From: an uncultured Bacilli bacterium
GTDB lineage: Bacteria; Bacillota_I; Bacilli_A; RF39; UBA660
Direction of reading: 5' to 3'
Length of the DNA stretch: 64,000 bases
Assembly (NCBI GenBank): GCA_947625425.1
Contig: CANQOH010000001.1
Location: 1-64,000, forward strand
Translations under genes and position numbers: made by a program
The notes under the pieces: model-generated
The model's database searches: none
The model's input: the letters and a program-made list of their open reading frames with translations, nothing else
What the model was told of the DNA's origin: nothing
Shown here: in pieces, positions 28,248-37,430 of the stretch
Layout: the number at the start of each line of letters is the position of its first letter
How positions within the stretch are numbered: position 1 is the stretch's first letter

Positions 28248-29225
28248 ATGAAGGATTTTGAAATAGTTTTATTTATTATAGCTATTTTAGCAGTATGTTT
28301 TGTTTTATATCTTCTTTATAAAATATGTATTTATTTAAATAAAAAAGATCGTTTAAGTGATTTTGGGATAGATGTTAAAGGAACAGATATTGATGTTTCT
28401 TTTAGATATAAGTTTTTATATAAAGTAGCTAATTTTTTAGAATCTTTAGTTATATTTAATGGAATGGCTAGAACATATGATAAATATGTATCTAAAGAAG
28501 GTAATTTAAGAAAAGGAATGGATTATTTAGCTATTAAGTTATCTTTAGGGATTATATTTGTTTTAATATATGTTTTTATGATGATGTTAGGTTTTGGGAA
28601 GATTAATCCTTATATAGCAATAGTATGTTTTATTTTAGGGTATGTTGTAGTAGATTTTTATTGCTATTTTAAACAATATCAACAAAAGAAGATTGTGATG
28701 AAGGATTTAATTAGTGCTATCATAATAATGCGTAATAGTTATAAAGCTAATCGTAATATAGATGAGATGATGGATGACTTAGTTAGTAGAACTGATGGAC
28801 GTATTAAAGAAGAATTTAAAAGAGTTAGAGGAGATATTAAAGTTGGTTTAAGTGTTAGTGAAGCCTTTAAAAGAATGTATGAAAGAACTAATATACCAAT
28901 TGTTTTAGAATTAGCTGATATGTTATCTTTAACTAATAAGACAAGTGTTAATATGATTAAAGTCTTAGAAGTTATGGAAAAGAAAGTAATTGATTATGAA
29001 AAATTAGATGATGAAGTTAATTTATATCGTAGTATTAATAAATTAGCTTACTTTGTCTTCTTAATATTACCTTTTGTTTTTATTATCTTCTTTATTGTAT
29101 CTAATCAAGTTTATTTAGATATTATTGGTAGTCAAGCTGGTAGTGCAATTGTCTTAACTATAACAATTATTTATATATTATATATACTTATTCTAAATAA
29201 AGTAGTAAAGGGTAGATATTTATGA
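28248..29225 (+). CDS. tadB: TadB-like inner-membrane protein
   Basis: Type II secretion F-domain protein: a membrane segment at the N terminus (about 5-27), a pair near 95-140, a cytoplasmic helical T2SSF region (KDLISAIIIMRNSYKANRNI near 150-169) and a C-terminal pair. 325 residues. AAGGAGG ribosome site 11 bases after tadA; overlaps tadC by four bases. Confidence 0.85.
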   Translation: MKDFEIVLFIIAILAVCFVLYLLYKICIYLNKKDRLSDFGIDVKGTDIDVSFRYKFLYKVANFLESLVIFNGMARTYDKYVSKEGNLRKGMDYLAIKLSLGIIFVLIYVFMMMLGFGKINPYIAIVCFILGYVVVDFYCYFKQYQQKKIVMKDLISAIIIMRNSYKANRNIDEMMDDLVSRTDGRIKEEFKRVRGDIKVGLSVSEAFKRMYERTNIPIVLELADMLSLTNKTSVNMIKVLEVMEKKVIDYEKLDDEVNLYRSINKLAYFVFLILPFVFIIFFIVSNQVYLDIIGSQAGSAIVLTITIIYILYILILNKVVKGRYL

Positions 29226-29872
29226 AAAAGATGACTAAGAGATTACAAAAGAAACTTGATTTATTAGGTCTTGGTAAAGTTAATGCTAAAACAATTATTA
29301 TCTTTAGATTTGTTAGTAGTATTATTTTATTTTTAATCCTTTTATTGGTTAGTAAAGTAGGATATGTATTAGCACCAATAATTACGATTATTTATTATTT
29401 TTTAGTAGAATATTTATTTATAGATTTAGGTATATATTATAGAGGTTTAAAATTAGAAGAAGATGCTTTAGAATTCTTTAATGTCTTTAGTTTAAGTTTA
29501 AAGGGCGGAAGAAATGTTAAGAAAGCTATTACTTTAACGACAGATGTTGTTGATAATGACTTATCTTTAGAATTTAAAAGAGTTTTAAATGATTTAAAAG
29601 TAGGTAAATCTTTAGAAGAAGCATTATTGTTATTAGAAGGTAGAATACCTAGTGAAGGTATTAATAATATTTTAATTAATATTAGAGAAGCTAATCGTTT
29701 TGGTAATGATATTAGTGATAGTATTGATAAACAATTAAGTTTAATAAATGATAAACAAGAAAAAAGAATTATTAAGGGATATAGGGTTGTTCCTTTGTAT
29801 TTAACGATTATTAGTATTAGTTTTACATTTATTATGATAAGTGTCTTAATTGTTTTAGGAATGTTTTTATAA
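29222..29872 (+). CDS. tadC: TadC-like inner-membrane protein
   Basis: Second T2SSF-domain platform protein: two membrane segments at about 22-60, the conserved helical region LEFFNVFSLSLKGGRNVKKA near 83-102 and a C-terminal membrane segment. At 216 residues it is shorter than typical TadC (about 300). It ends the operon; no prepilin peptidase, Flp pilin, TadE or TadD follows. Confidence 0.85.
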   Translation: MKKMTKRLQKKLDLLGLGKVNAKTIIIFRFVSSIILFLILLLVSKVGYVLAPIITIIYYFLVEYLFIDLGIYYRGLKLEEDALEFFNVFSLSLKGGRNVKKAITLTTDVVDNDLSLEFKRVLNDLKVGKSLEEALLLLEGRIPSEGINNILINIREANRFGNDISDSIDKQLSLINDKQEKRIIKGYRVVPLYLTIISISFTFIMISVLIVLGMFL

Positions 29873-29893
29873 GACCATTTTGGTCTTTTTTTT
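29871..29893 (+). terminator. terminator of tad operon
   Basis: AAGACCA, loop TTT, TGGTCTT and six further T; overlaps the tadC stop. Confidence 0.88.
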
Positions 29894-29894
29894 A

Positions 29895-29923
29895 TTGAAG
29901 AATAATTAATTATTTGTTACACT
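29895..29923 (+). promoter_or_regulatory. possible promoter of the HTH protein pair
   Basis: TTGAAG (29895-29900), 17 bases, TACACT (29918-29923), 27 bases before the start codon. Both boxes deviate from consensus. Confidence 0.45.
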
Positions 29924-29950
29924 ATTTATATCATTTAGGAGGGTTTTGCG

Positions 29951-30940
29951 ATGCGTAAAGGTTTTGATAATCTTTTCTTATATTTAGATATTCCAAGAGA
30001 TAAGAGAGATTATATTATAGATATAGTAGATTGTATGTTAGCTAGTGATCAAGATATTTTAAGAAGAAAATGTGGGAATAATCTTGATGGAATAGATATT
30101 GGAAGTATTAATAAAGATGAAAAAGTAAGAATTTATTCAACGATAATACCAAGAATTAAGACTAGTTATGTTACATTATCTACTTTGACAAGAGGTAGTA
30201 AAGAATATAGTAATGAATTAGAACAATTAAGAACAAATTTTAGTCGTACAAGAAAAATGGGTTCAATTAGTAATTTAAGAGCTTATTTTAATAATTTATA
30301 TACTTATGAAGAATTAGATGCAGTTATTAAGTCTTTAAAAGATGAAGAACAAAGAGGTTTATATGCGGTATGTGGTAAATTACTAGATGGTAATGATACT
30401 AAAGAAGATACTTTAACTAAGGAAGAAAGAGGTAAAGTAAATACTCATTATATGCCTAAAGTTAGAAGTCGTTTAAAGAAGTTATATCCTAAAAGACAAG
30501 TTAAAGACGAAGAAGAGGGAAAGGTTATAGCTACTCCAGAAACTAAAGAAGTAGCTCAAGAACCAGTAGTTACTAGTGAAGTAGTAAATGGTGAATATCC
30601 ATTAATTTCTAAAGTATTAGGTGTAACAATTAAAGATAATATAGGATTTACTAAAAAAGATTATTTAGATATTTTAAAAATATTTAATTCTGAAGAGTTT
30701 AAAGAGTTAACAAGACTTAATTTGCCTTTAGAAGAAGTTATAGTTGCTTCTTTAATCCATCATGGATTTCAAGGTAAAAGATTTAGTATTGAAGATTTAG
30801 AGAAATTTTTAGGGATAAGTAAAGAAGCTATTATAGAAATAGCTAGAAGATCTACAGAAACTTATCGTCAAGTTATAAATGAAAAAATAAATGATTACGA
30901 AGAAAATTTACTTAAACTAATTAACAATAATGGAGAGTAA
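29951..30940 (+). CDS. atypical HTH protein, sigma region-4-like C terminus
   Basis: I do not recognise a named family. The C-terminal 100 residues carry a helical segment and the HTH-like FSIEDLEKFLGISKEAIIEIARR followed by YRQVINEKI, the same layout as the units of the giant sigma-like protein at 15.6-19.3 kb. The middle (YTYEELDAVIKSLKDEEQRG near 118-137) is similar in kind but without a clear HTH. A Glu/Val/Pro-rich linker lies near 185-210. No membrane segment. AGGAGGG precedes the start. Probably DNA- or polymerase-binding. Confidence 0.65.
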   Translation: MRKGFDNLFLYLDIPRDKRDYIIDIVDCMLASDQDILRRKCGNNLDGIDIGSINKDEKVRIYSTIIPRIKTSYVTLSTLTRGSKEYSNELEQLRTNFSRTRKMGSISNLRAYFNNLYTYEELDAVIKSLKDEEQRGLYAVCGKLLDGNDTKEDTLTKEERGKVNTHYMPKVRSRLKKLYPKRQVKDEEEGKVIATPETKEVAQEPVVTSEVVNGEYPLISKVLGVTIKDNIGFTKKDYLDILKIFNSEEFKELTRLNLPLEEVIVASLIHHGFQGKRFSIEDLEKFLGISKEAIIEIARRSTETYRQVINEKINDYEENLLKLINNNGE

Positions 30941-30941
30941 T

Positions 30942-31889
30942 ATGGTTATAACTAGTAAAGATAAAAATTTAATTATTGATTCACTACTAAAGAAGTTTGC
31001 TAATTATCCTTTAATTACTTATGATTATATTAAGGGATTTATTGAAGCTTATGAAAATGATGAAAATACTTATGATGGATTTGATTTGAATACGAAAGAT
31101 TATCCAACAGATACTGATAATCCACATTTGTATATATCATTTAAAGTACAAAGTTTTATTTATAATAAGTTGTGTTCCTTAGCTACAGAAGATGCTGATA
31201 TTTTACTTGGTTTAGTAGATGATAAAATGCGTATTGTCAATATGGTGGCTAAAAGATTTAATTTTACAGATGAAAAGAAGAAAGAAGATTATCTAATGGA
31301 TGCTTTAACTTCTTTTACTGGTGAAGATAGTATAGATACCCATATTACAAGATATGTTATTGCACGAATTAAAGGTGTTCCTTATGAAACAAAAAGAGAA
31401 CAAGAATTAAGAGTTAAAGCTAATAGAGAACAACAAGAAACTGCAGTTACTAAAAAAGATAAAAAGAAGAAAAATAAGAATAAAGTAGTAGCTCCAGAAC
31501 CAGTAGTTCCAGTAGTTGAATCAGTACAAGAAGCTGTTTTAGAACCAGTTACTAAAGAAGAAGTAAAAGAAGTAAGTGTTTATGACTTATGCTTACAAAG
31601 ATGTAGTATGGTTCCTGGTAGTAAAGAAAAAGATGAATTTGTTGAAACTTTCTTAAGTTTAGGAACTTATGATTTAATAGATTATAAAGATAATAAAGAA
31701 TATACAATGTATATGTTATTAAGATTTGGGATGATAAATGATACTTTTTATAGTCTATTAGAGATTTCACAAATATGTGAATTAGATTTAAGAACAATAT
31801 TAGGTTTTGAAAAATATACCATAGAAGTAATGCGTAAGCATATTAATGAGAAAATCGATTATTATTACAAGTTAGTTATAAATAATTAA
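30942..31889 (+). CDS. atypical HTH protein, partner of upstream gene
   Basis: Same architecture as the upstream protein: a helical N-terminal half (KFANYPLITYDYIKGFIEAY; FTDEKKKEDYLMDALTSF; HITRYVIARIKG), a Lys-rich then Pro/Val/Glu linker near 165-205, and a C-terminal HTH-like unit FYSLLEISQICELDLRTILG with EVMRKHINEKIDYYYKLV. The ATG at 30942 is used because GGAG lies six bases before it; the in-frame ATG at 30930 overlaps the upstream gene. The two genes are a probable tandem duplication. Confidence 0.65.
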   Translation: MVITSKDKNLIIDSLLKKFANYPLITYDYIKGFIEAYENDENTYDGFDLNTKDYPTDTDNPHLYISFKVQSFIYNKLCSLATEDADILLGLVDDKMRIVNMVAKRFNFTDEKKKEDYLMDALTSFTGEDSIDTHITRYVIARIKGVPYETKREQELRVKANREQQETAVTKKDKKKKNKNKVVAPEPVVPVVESVQEAVLEPVTKEEVKEVSVYDLCLQRCSMVPGSKEKDEFVETFLSLGTYDLIDYKDNKEYTMYMLLRFGMINDTFYSLLEISQICELDLRTILGFEKYTIEVMRKHINEKIDYYYKLVINN

Positions 31890-31914
31890 AAGATTCACTG
31901 ATGAATCTTTTTTT
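31889..31914 (+). terminator. terminator of HTH pair
   Basis: AAAGATTCA, loop CTGA, TGAATCTTT then T. Confidence 0.85.
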
Positions 31915-31947
31915 ATGTTATACTTATTTGGTAGGATAGTGATTATA

Positions 31948-32667
31948 ATGCGTGATAAAAATATGACTATTACAGTAGGAATATCAGTTTTTTTATTTAT
32001 TTTTGTAGTAGCAATCATTTATATATTATATTGTTATTCATATTATGATGAATCACTAAAGATGGAATATGTAGATAAATTTAAACAAAGAAATTATGAC
32101 TTTGTTTATGAAAGATTAGATAATAAAGATAAATTAAAACAAGAAGATTTTAATCGAGTAATAGATTTAATGTATAATAAAAATACTTTAGAAGATATAT
32201 ATAATATTTATTATAAAGATAGTAATATTTATAATAATAGTGCAGAATTTATTAATGAATATTATTATGGTAATAAAAGAATTAATATTGAAGATATTGA
32301 ATTTTTACAAGTAGGTAAGAGTAGTTTATTTAAAAGAAGTAAGTTTTATTATAAGAAGATTAATTTAAATAATGATTATAATAGTAGTGCTTTAGGAATT
32401 ATAGATAATATTACTTTTAATATTGATAATAATAGTACTTTAATAGTTGATGGTAAAAGATTAAGTTGTAAAGATAATAAATGTTTAGTTGAATATATAT
32501 ATTTAGGACTTCATGAAATTAATTATATATCTAATGGTTTTACTTATTATGGGATAGTTAATATAAGTAGTAATGTTAGAGATATTAATGTAACTAGTTT
32601 AGATAATTTAGTTAATGTTAGTTTTGATTTAGAAACTGGAGTTAATGTCTTGGATAAAGAATTATAA
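31948..32667 (+). CDS. membrane-anchored protein of unknown function
   Basis: One N-terminal membrane segment (about residues 7-30) and an extracytoplasmic part of about 205 residues. The first extracellular half is helical and acidic/Asn-rich (KFKQRNYDFVYERLDNKDKL), resembling NTF2-like domains found next to TcaA-type anchors; the second half is beta-rich with a Cys pair in RLSCKDNKCLVEY. The start at 31948 follows AGTGAT; an ATG at 31915 adjoins the terminator. It sits just upstream of ruvA, where Bacillus has bofC, but I see no BofC similarity. Confidence 0.65.
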   Translation: MRDKNMTITVGISVFLFIFVVAIIYILYCYSYYDESLKMEYVDKFKQRNYDFVYERLDNKDKLKQEDFNRVIDLMYNKNTLEDIYNIYYKDSNIYNNSAEFINEYYYGNKRINIEDIEFLQVGKSSLFKRSKFYYKKINLNNDYNSSALGIIDNITFNIDNNSTLIVDGKRLSCKDNKCLVEYIYLGLHEINYISNGFTYYGIVNISSNVRDINVTSLDNLVNVSFDLETGVNVLDKEL

Positions 32668-32744
32668 AGATGTTAATTAATAGTTATTTTACTTTTAATC
32701 AGTACAAATGTATGCTATACTTAAGAAGTAAGGATGTGGATTAA

Positions 32745-33296
<552 letters not shown>

Positions 33297-33297
33297 G

Positions 33298-33861
33298 ATG
33301 AGAATTGCAATCGATATTGATGGGACAATAGCTGATACTCATCAAGAGATAATTAAACAAGCTCTTTTATATGATAAAAAGTATTTAGCAGGTAAAGGTT
33401 TTAAAGATCCTAACGCTTTATATTTAACAGATATGTTTTATTGGCAAATAAATGAAACAAAAAAATTTATGAATTATTTAAGAGGTATTAATTATTATAA
33501 AGATTTAGTTCCCCTTAAAGAAGCTAATAAATATATTAGTTTATTATTTGATGAAGGTTATGAAATAATAATTATAACTAGAAGAAATAATAATTTTAAG
33601 ATAAGAAAGATTACAGAAAAATGGTTAAAAAATAATAATTTTAAGTATCATAAATTAGTATTAGGAGCATTAAATAAAGGCGAAATATGTAATAGATTAA
33701 ATGTTGATTTATTTATTGATAATGATCCACAAAATATATATGATGCAAAAGATTATGGGATAGATGGTTTATTATTTGCTGATGACTTTAATAAAGATGA
33801 TGAAGAGCTTAAGCGATTTGCTTCTTGGGAAGAAATATATAATTATGTAAAGGGGGCATAG
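33298..33861 (+). CDS. HAD-superfamily 5'(3')-nucleotidase-like hydrolase
   Basis: HAD motif I is [11 protein letters not shown] (residues 3-13), motif II is IIITRR, and motif IV is [10 protein letters not shown], as in NT5C-type deoxyribonucleotidases and YqfW/YorS-like proteins. It lies one base after ruvA and two before ruvB, so it is translated inside the ruvAB operon, an unusual place. A nucleotide-cleaning role alongside recombination is inference. Confidence 0.78.
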   Translation: MRIAIDIDGTIADTHQEIIKQALLYDKKYLAGKGFKDPNALYLTDMFYWQINETKKFMNYLRGINYYKDLVPLKEANKYISLLFDEGYEIIIITRRNNNFKIRKITEKWLKNNNFKYHKLVLGALNKGEICNRLNVDLFIDNDPQNIYDAKDYGIDGLLFADDFNKDDEELKRFASWEEIYNYVKGA

Positions 33862-33863
33862 CA

Positions 33864-34877
33864 ATGGGAAGAATTGTTGATGCAGGAAAAAAAGATAAAT
33901 TAGATGAGTTTGAACAATCAATAAGACCTGCTACTTTAGATGAATATGTTGGGCAGACTGATATTAAAGAAAATTTACGCGTATTTATTAAAGCTTGTAA
34001 AATGCGTGATGAAGTCTTAGACCATGTTTTATTATATGGTCCTCCAGGACTTGGTAAAACAACTTTAGCACATATTATTGCTCATGAAATGGGAACTAAT
34101 ATTAGAACAGCATCTGGTCCATCAATTGAAAAAAGTGGGGATTTAGCAGCAATTTTATCAACTTTAGAACCAGGAGATGTTTTATTTATTGATGAAATTC
34201 ATCGTATACCTAGATATATTGAAGAGATATTATATCCCGCAATGGAAGATTTTGTTTTAGATATTGTAATCAATAATCCAGATGGTACTTCAAGAAATTT
34301 GCGTATTGATTTGCCACCATTTACCTTAGTTGGAGCAACAACCAGAGCTGGAGATATTTCCGCACCTTTAAGAGATCGTTTTGGCATTACGGCTAAATTA
34401 AGTTATTATTCAGATGATGAACTTTATCAAATAATTAAAAGAACGAGTAATGTCTTAGAAATGCCAATTGATGATCATGCAGCTTATGAACTAGCAAAAA
34501 GAAGTCGTAAGACACCACGTATTGCCAATAGATTATTTAAACGTGTACGTGATTTTGCTTTAGTTTTTAATCAAGATGAAATAGATGAAGAAGTAACTAA
34601 GTCTTCACTTGAACGTTTAAAAGTTGATGATTCTGGTTTAGACCAAATCGATATTCAGTATCTTGAAGCTTTAATTACGAAGTTTAATGGGGGACCAGTT
34701 GGGGCTCAAACGGTAGCTACATCAATTGGGGAAGAAGCAACGACTATTGAAGATGTTGTTGAACCTTATTTGTTACAAGAAGGATTCATTAAAAGAACAC
34801 CAAGAGGTCGTGTAGCAACAGAAAAAGCTTATAAACATTTAAATATTGAATATGAAGTAGACAACTCTAGTAAATAG
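33864..34877 (+). CDS. ruvB: Holliday junction helicase subunit RuvB
   Basis: AAA+ motor of branch migration. [11 protein letters not shown] near 21-31, Walker [14 protein letters not shown] near 60-72, Walker [10 protein letters not shown] near 110-118, sensor GATTRAG, and the C-terminal winged helix with [18 protein letters not shown] and [15 protein letters not shown]. 337 residues. Its last codons (NSSK-stop) form part of the terminator and of an 18-base direct repeat with 37416. Confidence 0.97.
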   Translation: MGRIVDAGKKDKLDEFEQSIRPATLDEYVGQTDIKENLRVFIKACKMRDEVLDHVLLYGPPGLGKTTLAHIIAHEMGTNIRTASGPSIEKSGDLAAILSTLEPGDVLFIDEIHRIPRYIEEILYPAMEDFVLDIVINNPDGTSRNLRIDLPPFTLVGATTRAGDISAPLRDRFGITAKLSYYSDDELYQIIKRTSNVLEMPIDDHAAYELAKRSRKTPRIANRLFKRVRDFALVFNQDEIDEEVTKSSLERLKVDDSGLDQIDIQYLEALITKFNGGPVGAQTVATSIGEEATTIEDVVEPYLLQEGFIKRTPRGRVATEKAYKHLNIEYEVDNSSK

Positions 34878-34889
34878 AGTTGTTTTTTT
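34861..34889 (+). terminator. ruvB terminator, left copy of direct repeat
   Basis: ACAACTCTA, loop GTAAA, TAGAGTTGT and seven T. Bases 34863-34880 (AACTCTAGTAAATAGAGT) recur exactly at 37416-37433, where they also encode SSK-stop and form a terminator. Confidence 0.85.
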
Positions 34890-34890
34890 G

Positions 34891-34919
34891 TTGAAATTAA
34901 AACAAATGTTTGTTATTAT
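34891..34919 (+). promoter_or_regulatory. promoter of short RNA candidate
   Basis: TTGAAA (34891-34896), 17 bases, TATTAT (34914-34919). It lies directly after the ruvB terminator. Confidence 0.5.
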
Positions 34920-34925
34920 TAAAGT

Positions 34926-35045
34926 GTATTAATAAAGTTGCTAATGTTAATATGACAATTTGATTGACTAGGGTGTATAAGTTTAAGCAACTAAACTTAT
35001 ATGCATGCATGCAGAGATACCTTTTTAAAGGTGTCTCTTTTTTTT
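34926..35045 (+). ncRNA. candidate small RNA of about 120 bases
   Basis: No coding frame is evident. A perfect 9-bp stem ATAAGTTTA/TAAACTTAT (34977-35000) is followed by ATGCATGCATGC and a strong terminator: AGAGATACCTTT/AAAGGTGTCTCT with eight T (35013-35045). A plausible promoter lies just upstream. It may be an independent RNA or an attenuator leader for the following genes. Confidence 0.45.
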
Positions 35046-35156
35046 AGTCTTAGGAGGCGATTTCTTTAGAAAAACCATTGTTGAACTGACTATAAAAGGC
35101 ATTCAGTTGAAAATAATATTTAATTTAATAAGGAGGAAAGAAATGAAACTTTGTGG

Positions 35157-35177
35157 AAATTCGGAATTTCCGAATTT
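35157..35177. repeat. perfect palindrome in RhuM remnant
   Basis: AAATTCGGAA, one central T, TTCCGAATTT. Ten-base arms; first of the hairpins in this island. Confidence 0.8.
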
Positions 35178-35241
35178 AGTGATAAGCCAATAAATTACTA
35201 TGGTAAACACGTAGTTAACGCTTTAAAAAAATAAAGAATTC

Positions 35242-35266
35242 AGTTGTTGCAATTTTTGCAACAACT
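35242..35266. repeat. hairpin with AGTTGT outer arm, copy in RhuM remnant
   Basis: AGTTGTTGCAA, loop TTT, TTGCAACAACT: an 11-bp perfect stem. Outer part CAGTTGT/ACAACT is shared with the hairpins at 35367 (right arm) and 35598; inner part TGCAA/TTGCA differs. Confidence 0.85.
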
Positions 35267-35366
35267 ATAAAAGATAGCAAAAGTTACAAGTTGATTACTA
35301 TAATCTTGATGTGATTAAAGAATAGTAATCAAAAGAGAAATGTATTTTATTAAAAAGAGAATGAGC

Positions 35367-35389
35367 TGTACACGAAATGTGTACAACTG
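35367..35389. repeat. hairpin with ACAACTG right arm, before Bro-N gene
   Basis: TGTACAC (35367-35373), loop GAAAT, GTGTACA (35379-35385), then ACTG, so the right arm reads GTGTACAACTG. The left arm is GAGCTGTACAC, an imperfect match to the CAGTTGT outer arm seen elsewhere. Confidence 0.7.
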
Positions 35390-35411
35390 AATTTAATGAG
35401 GAGGTAAAGAA

Positions 35412-36266
35412 ATGAATAAAAACAAATTAGAAACAATTTCAAGCTTATTTGAAGGAAAAGAAATAAGAAGTGTTTGGGATGCAGAGAAAGAAGATTATTA
35501 TTTTAGTGTAGTGGATGTCATTGTAGCTTTGACTGATAATAACAGGCCAAGAAAGTATTGGAATGACTTAAAATTAAAATTAAAAAATGAAGGAAGTCAG
35601 TTGTCCGAAAAAATCGGACAACTGAAAATGGTTTCACCAAAAGATGGAAAAAGTTATGTAACAGATGTTTTAGATACAAAAGGAATACTAAGACTTATAG
35701 AATCGGTTCCTTCGCCTAAAGCAGAGCCGTTTAAAGTCTGGCTTGCTAATTTAGGAAGTGAAAGAATTGATGAAGTTTTTGATCCTGAAAAGGCAATTAA
35801 AAGAGCAGTTAATTATTATCGAAAAAGAGGTTATTCACTTGCTTGGATAGAATCAAGAATAAAAGCTATATTAGATCGTAATAAATTAACTGATGTATGG
35901 CAAGATGGTGGAATTAAAAATAATTTTGAATTTGGTATTTTAACTAATGAAATATATAAAGGTTGGTCAGGGATGAAAGCTAATGAATATAAAGCTTATA
36001 AAGGACTTAGAAAAGAAAATTTAAGAGATAATATGACTGATATTGAAATAGCATTAACTAATATAGGAGAAATTACAACTAGAGATATTGCTAAAAAAGA
36101 ACATCCTTATGGCCTAGATGAAAATATAAATGTAGCTAAAAGAGGAGGTAAGGTAGCTAAAGGAGCTCGTGATTTTTATGAAGAAGAAACTAATATGTCA
36201 GCTATAACAAAAGAAAATAATTTAACTTATAAATATGTTGATGATATAAAGCAAATAAATGAATAA
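35412..36266 (+). CDS. Bro-N domain antirepressor-like protein
   Basis: Phage-type BRO/Ant family. The Bro-N domain has EIRSVWDAEKEDYYFSVVDV near residues 17-36, RPRKYWNDLK near 45-54 and GILRLIESVPSPKAEPFKVW near 95-114; the C-terminal part has NIYKGWSG-like EIYKGWSGMKANEYKAYKGL and KENLRDNMTDIEIALTNIGE. Such proteins bind DNA and act as antirepressors or damage-induced regulators. Strong GAGGAGG ribosome site. The segment encoding SQLSEKIGQLK is a perfect 11-bp hairpin at the DNA level (35598-35624). Within the insert between the ruvB-end repeats. Confidence 0.82.
   Translation: MNKNKLETISSLFEGKEIRSVWDAEKEDYYFSVVDVIVALTDNNRPRKYWNDLKLKLKNEGSQLSEKIGQLKMVSPKDGKSYVTDVLDTKGILRLIESVPSPKAEPFKVWLANLGSERIDEVFDPEKAIKRAVNYYRKRGYSLAWIESRIKAILDRNKLTDVWQDGGIKNNFEFGILTNEIYKGWSGMKANEYKAYKGLRKENLRDNMTDIEIALTNIGEITTRDIAKKEHPYGLDENINVAKRGGKVAKGARDFYEEETNMSAITKENNLTYKYVDDIKQINE
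35598..35624. repeat. hairpin with CAGTTGT outer arm inside Bro-N coding sequence
   Basis: CAGTTGTCCGA, loop AAAAA, TCGGACAACTG: 11-bp perfect stem lying in frame and giving the symmetric peptide QLSEKIGQL. Confidence 0.9.
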
Positions 36267-36302
36267 TTGTGTTATAATTAACTTAATTATAGAGGTAATT
36301 AT

Positions 36303-37430
36303 ATGATAAAATTTAAAAGAGTATTTGGTTTTATTTTTGAATTTATGGCTATATTTGTTCTAACTTATTTTGTCAGTATTATTTTAGGTATAATAATGAT
36401 GGCCTTTTTACCAAGTGAAGAAATAAGTTTAATATTAGAAAAAATACAACCAATATTGGTGGTTATGTTTATTATCGCCTTTATTTGTCGTACAGAAATC
36501 TTTAATGGAAAATCAATAGTTCAGTTATTTGCTAATTACCATTATGAAGCAAATAGAAGGATTGACATTGTTTTTAAAAACTTTGCGGATTTAGTATTAT
36601 TTCCAATTTCTTTTATCTTACTTTTAATAAAAAGTAAGACACTTGGAGATATAATCTTTAATGTAAAATGTATTGATGAATCACCTAACAATAAATGGGA
36701 TGTAAAGTATACCATGATGGTTATATGGTTATGTATGTGTGCATTTACTTTAACTATGTTTTTCTTAAGAATAAGTAGTAATATTAAAATACAAGAAAAA
36801 TATAAAAGTCTTAGTACTTGTGAAGTGAGTCTATCTTATAAATATAAAATTTCTGGTGATACTTCAAATGATCACGAAATTCCTTTAACAAGTGGTGATA
36901 TTAATAAAATTAAATACTGGTATTCAAGCAATGATTTTAAAATTGATAACGAAGAATATTATGGTGTAAATCCTACATATGAAATTAAAATATGTGATAA
37001 TGTTATTGATATCTGGAATAAAGATCAAGTAAATATTAATAATCAAGCTGTTAAAAATACAAATTTTAGTACTATATATAATTTATTAGAAAAAAAGACA
37101 GATGAAATGAATAAGGTATATGTTTATAGCTATTGTTCATTTTGTGATAATTATTCGTATGATATACCAATTACTGATGATCAAAAAAAGGAGATTCGTC
37201 AATATTGGGAAAAGGCTGATAAAACATTATATAAAGAAGATTTTGATGATTTAGAAATGTTTATCAAAGGGTATGGTATTAGTATTGATGGAGAATTCTT
37301 TGATGTTAGTGTTGATCATTTATATGCTAAATATATGAATAAGAGTGGAGAATACCTTAAGTTAAGTGATAAATTTAGAACATATTTAGAAGAAAATATT
37401 TTTAAAGAAGAAGATAACTCTAGTAAATAG
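36303..37430 (+). CDS. RDD-like membrane protein with soluble C-terminal half
   Basis: The N-terminal 165 residues have about four membrane segments (near 8-34, 44-62, 95-109 and 136-155) with TLGDIIFNVKCID between two of them, like RDD-family proteins. The remaining about 210 residues are hydrophilic with a Cys pair (CSFCDNY), two copies of a similar pattern (DIN-KIKYWY, DQKKEIRQYW) and no recognised family. AGAGGTAATT ribosome site. Its last codons and terminator duplicate the end of ruvB. Confidence 0.65.
   Translation: MIKFKRVFGFIFEFMAIFVLTYFVSIILGIIMMAFLPSEEISLILEKIQPILVVMFIIAFICRTEIFNGKSIVQLFANYHYEANRRIDIVFKNFADLVLFPISFILLLIKSKTLGDIIFNVKCIDESPNNKWDVKYTMMVIWLCMCAFTLTMFFLRISSNIKIQEKYKSLSTCEVSLSYKYKISGDTSNDHEIPLTSGDINKIKYWYSSNDFKIDNEEYYGVNPTYEIKICDNVIDIWNKDQVNINNQAVKNTNFSTIYNLLEKKTDEMNKVYVYSYCSFCDNYSYDIPITDDQKKEIRQYWEKADKTLYKEDFDDLEMFIKGYGISIDGEFFDVSVDHLYAKYMNKSGEYLKLSDKFRTYLEENIFKEEDNSSK

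Larger units (their letters stand above)
35143..35325 (+). pseudogene. remnant of a RhuM-type gene
   Basis: AAGGAGG and ATG at 35143 begin a frame that stops after 16 codons. In the other frames the DNA reads YYGKHVVNALKK (to 35231), then SVVAIFATTIKDSKSYK (35240-35290), then DYYNLDVI (35293-35316). These pieces in order match the RhuM-family pattern KHINNALK...SVVAxFATT...YYNLDVI, but at least two frameshifts and stops separate them. The leader (TTTAATAAGGAGGAAAGAAATG) resembles that of the intact Bro-N gene at 35412. Confidence 0.6.

Noticed and set aside
31552..31797. Minus-strand frame rich in Leu and Tyr inside the second HTH gene
   Set aside because: Antisense shadow; no promoter or ribosome site.
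31948..32667. BofC, by position before ruvA
   Set aside because: Apart from position and an N-terminal anchor there is no BofC-like sequence.
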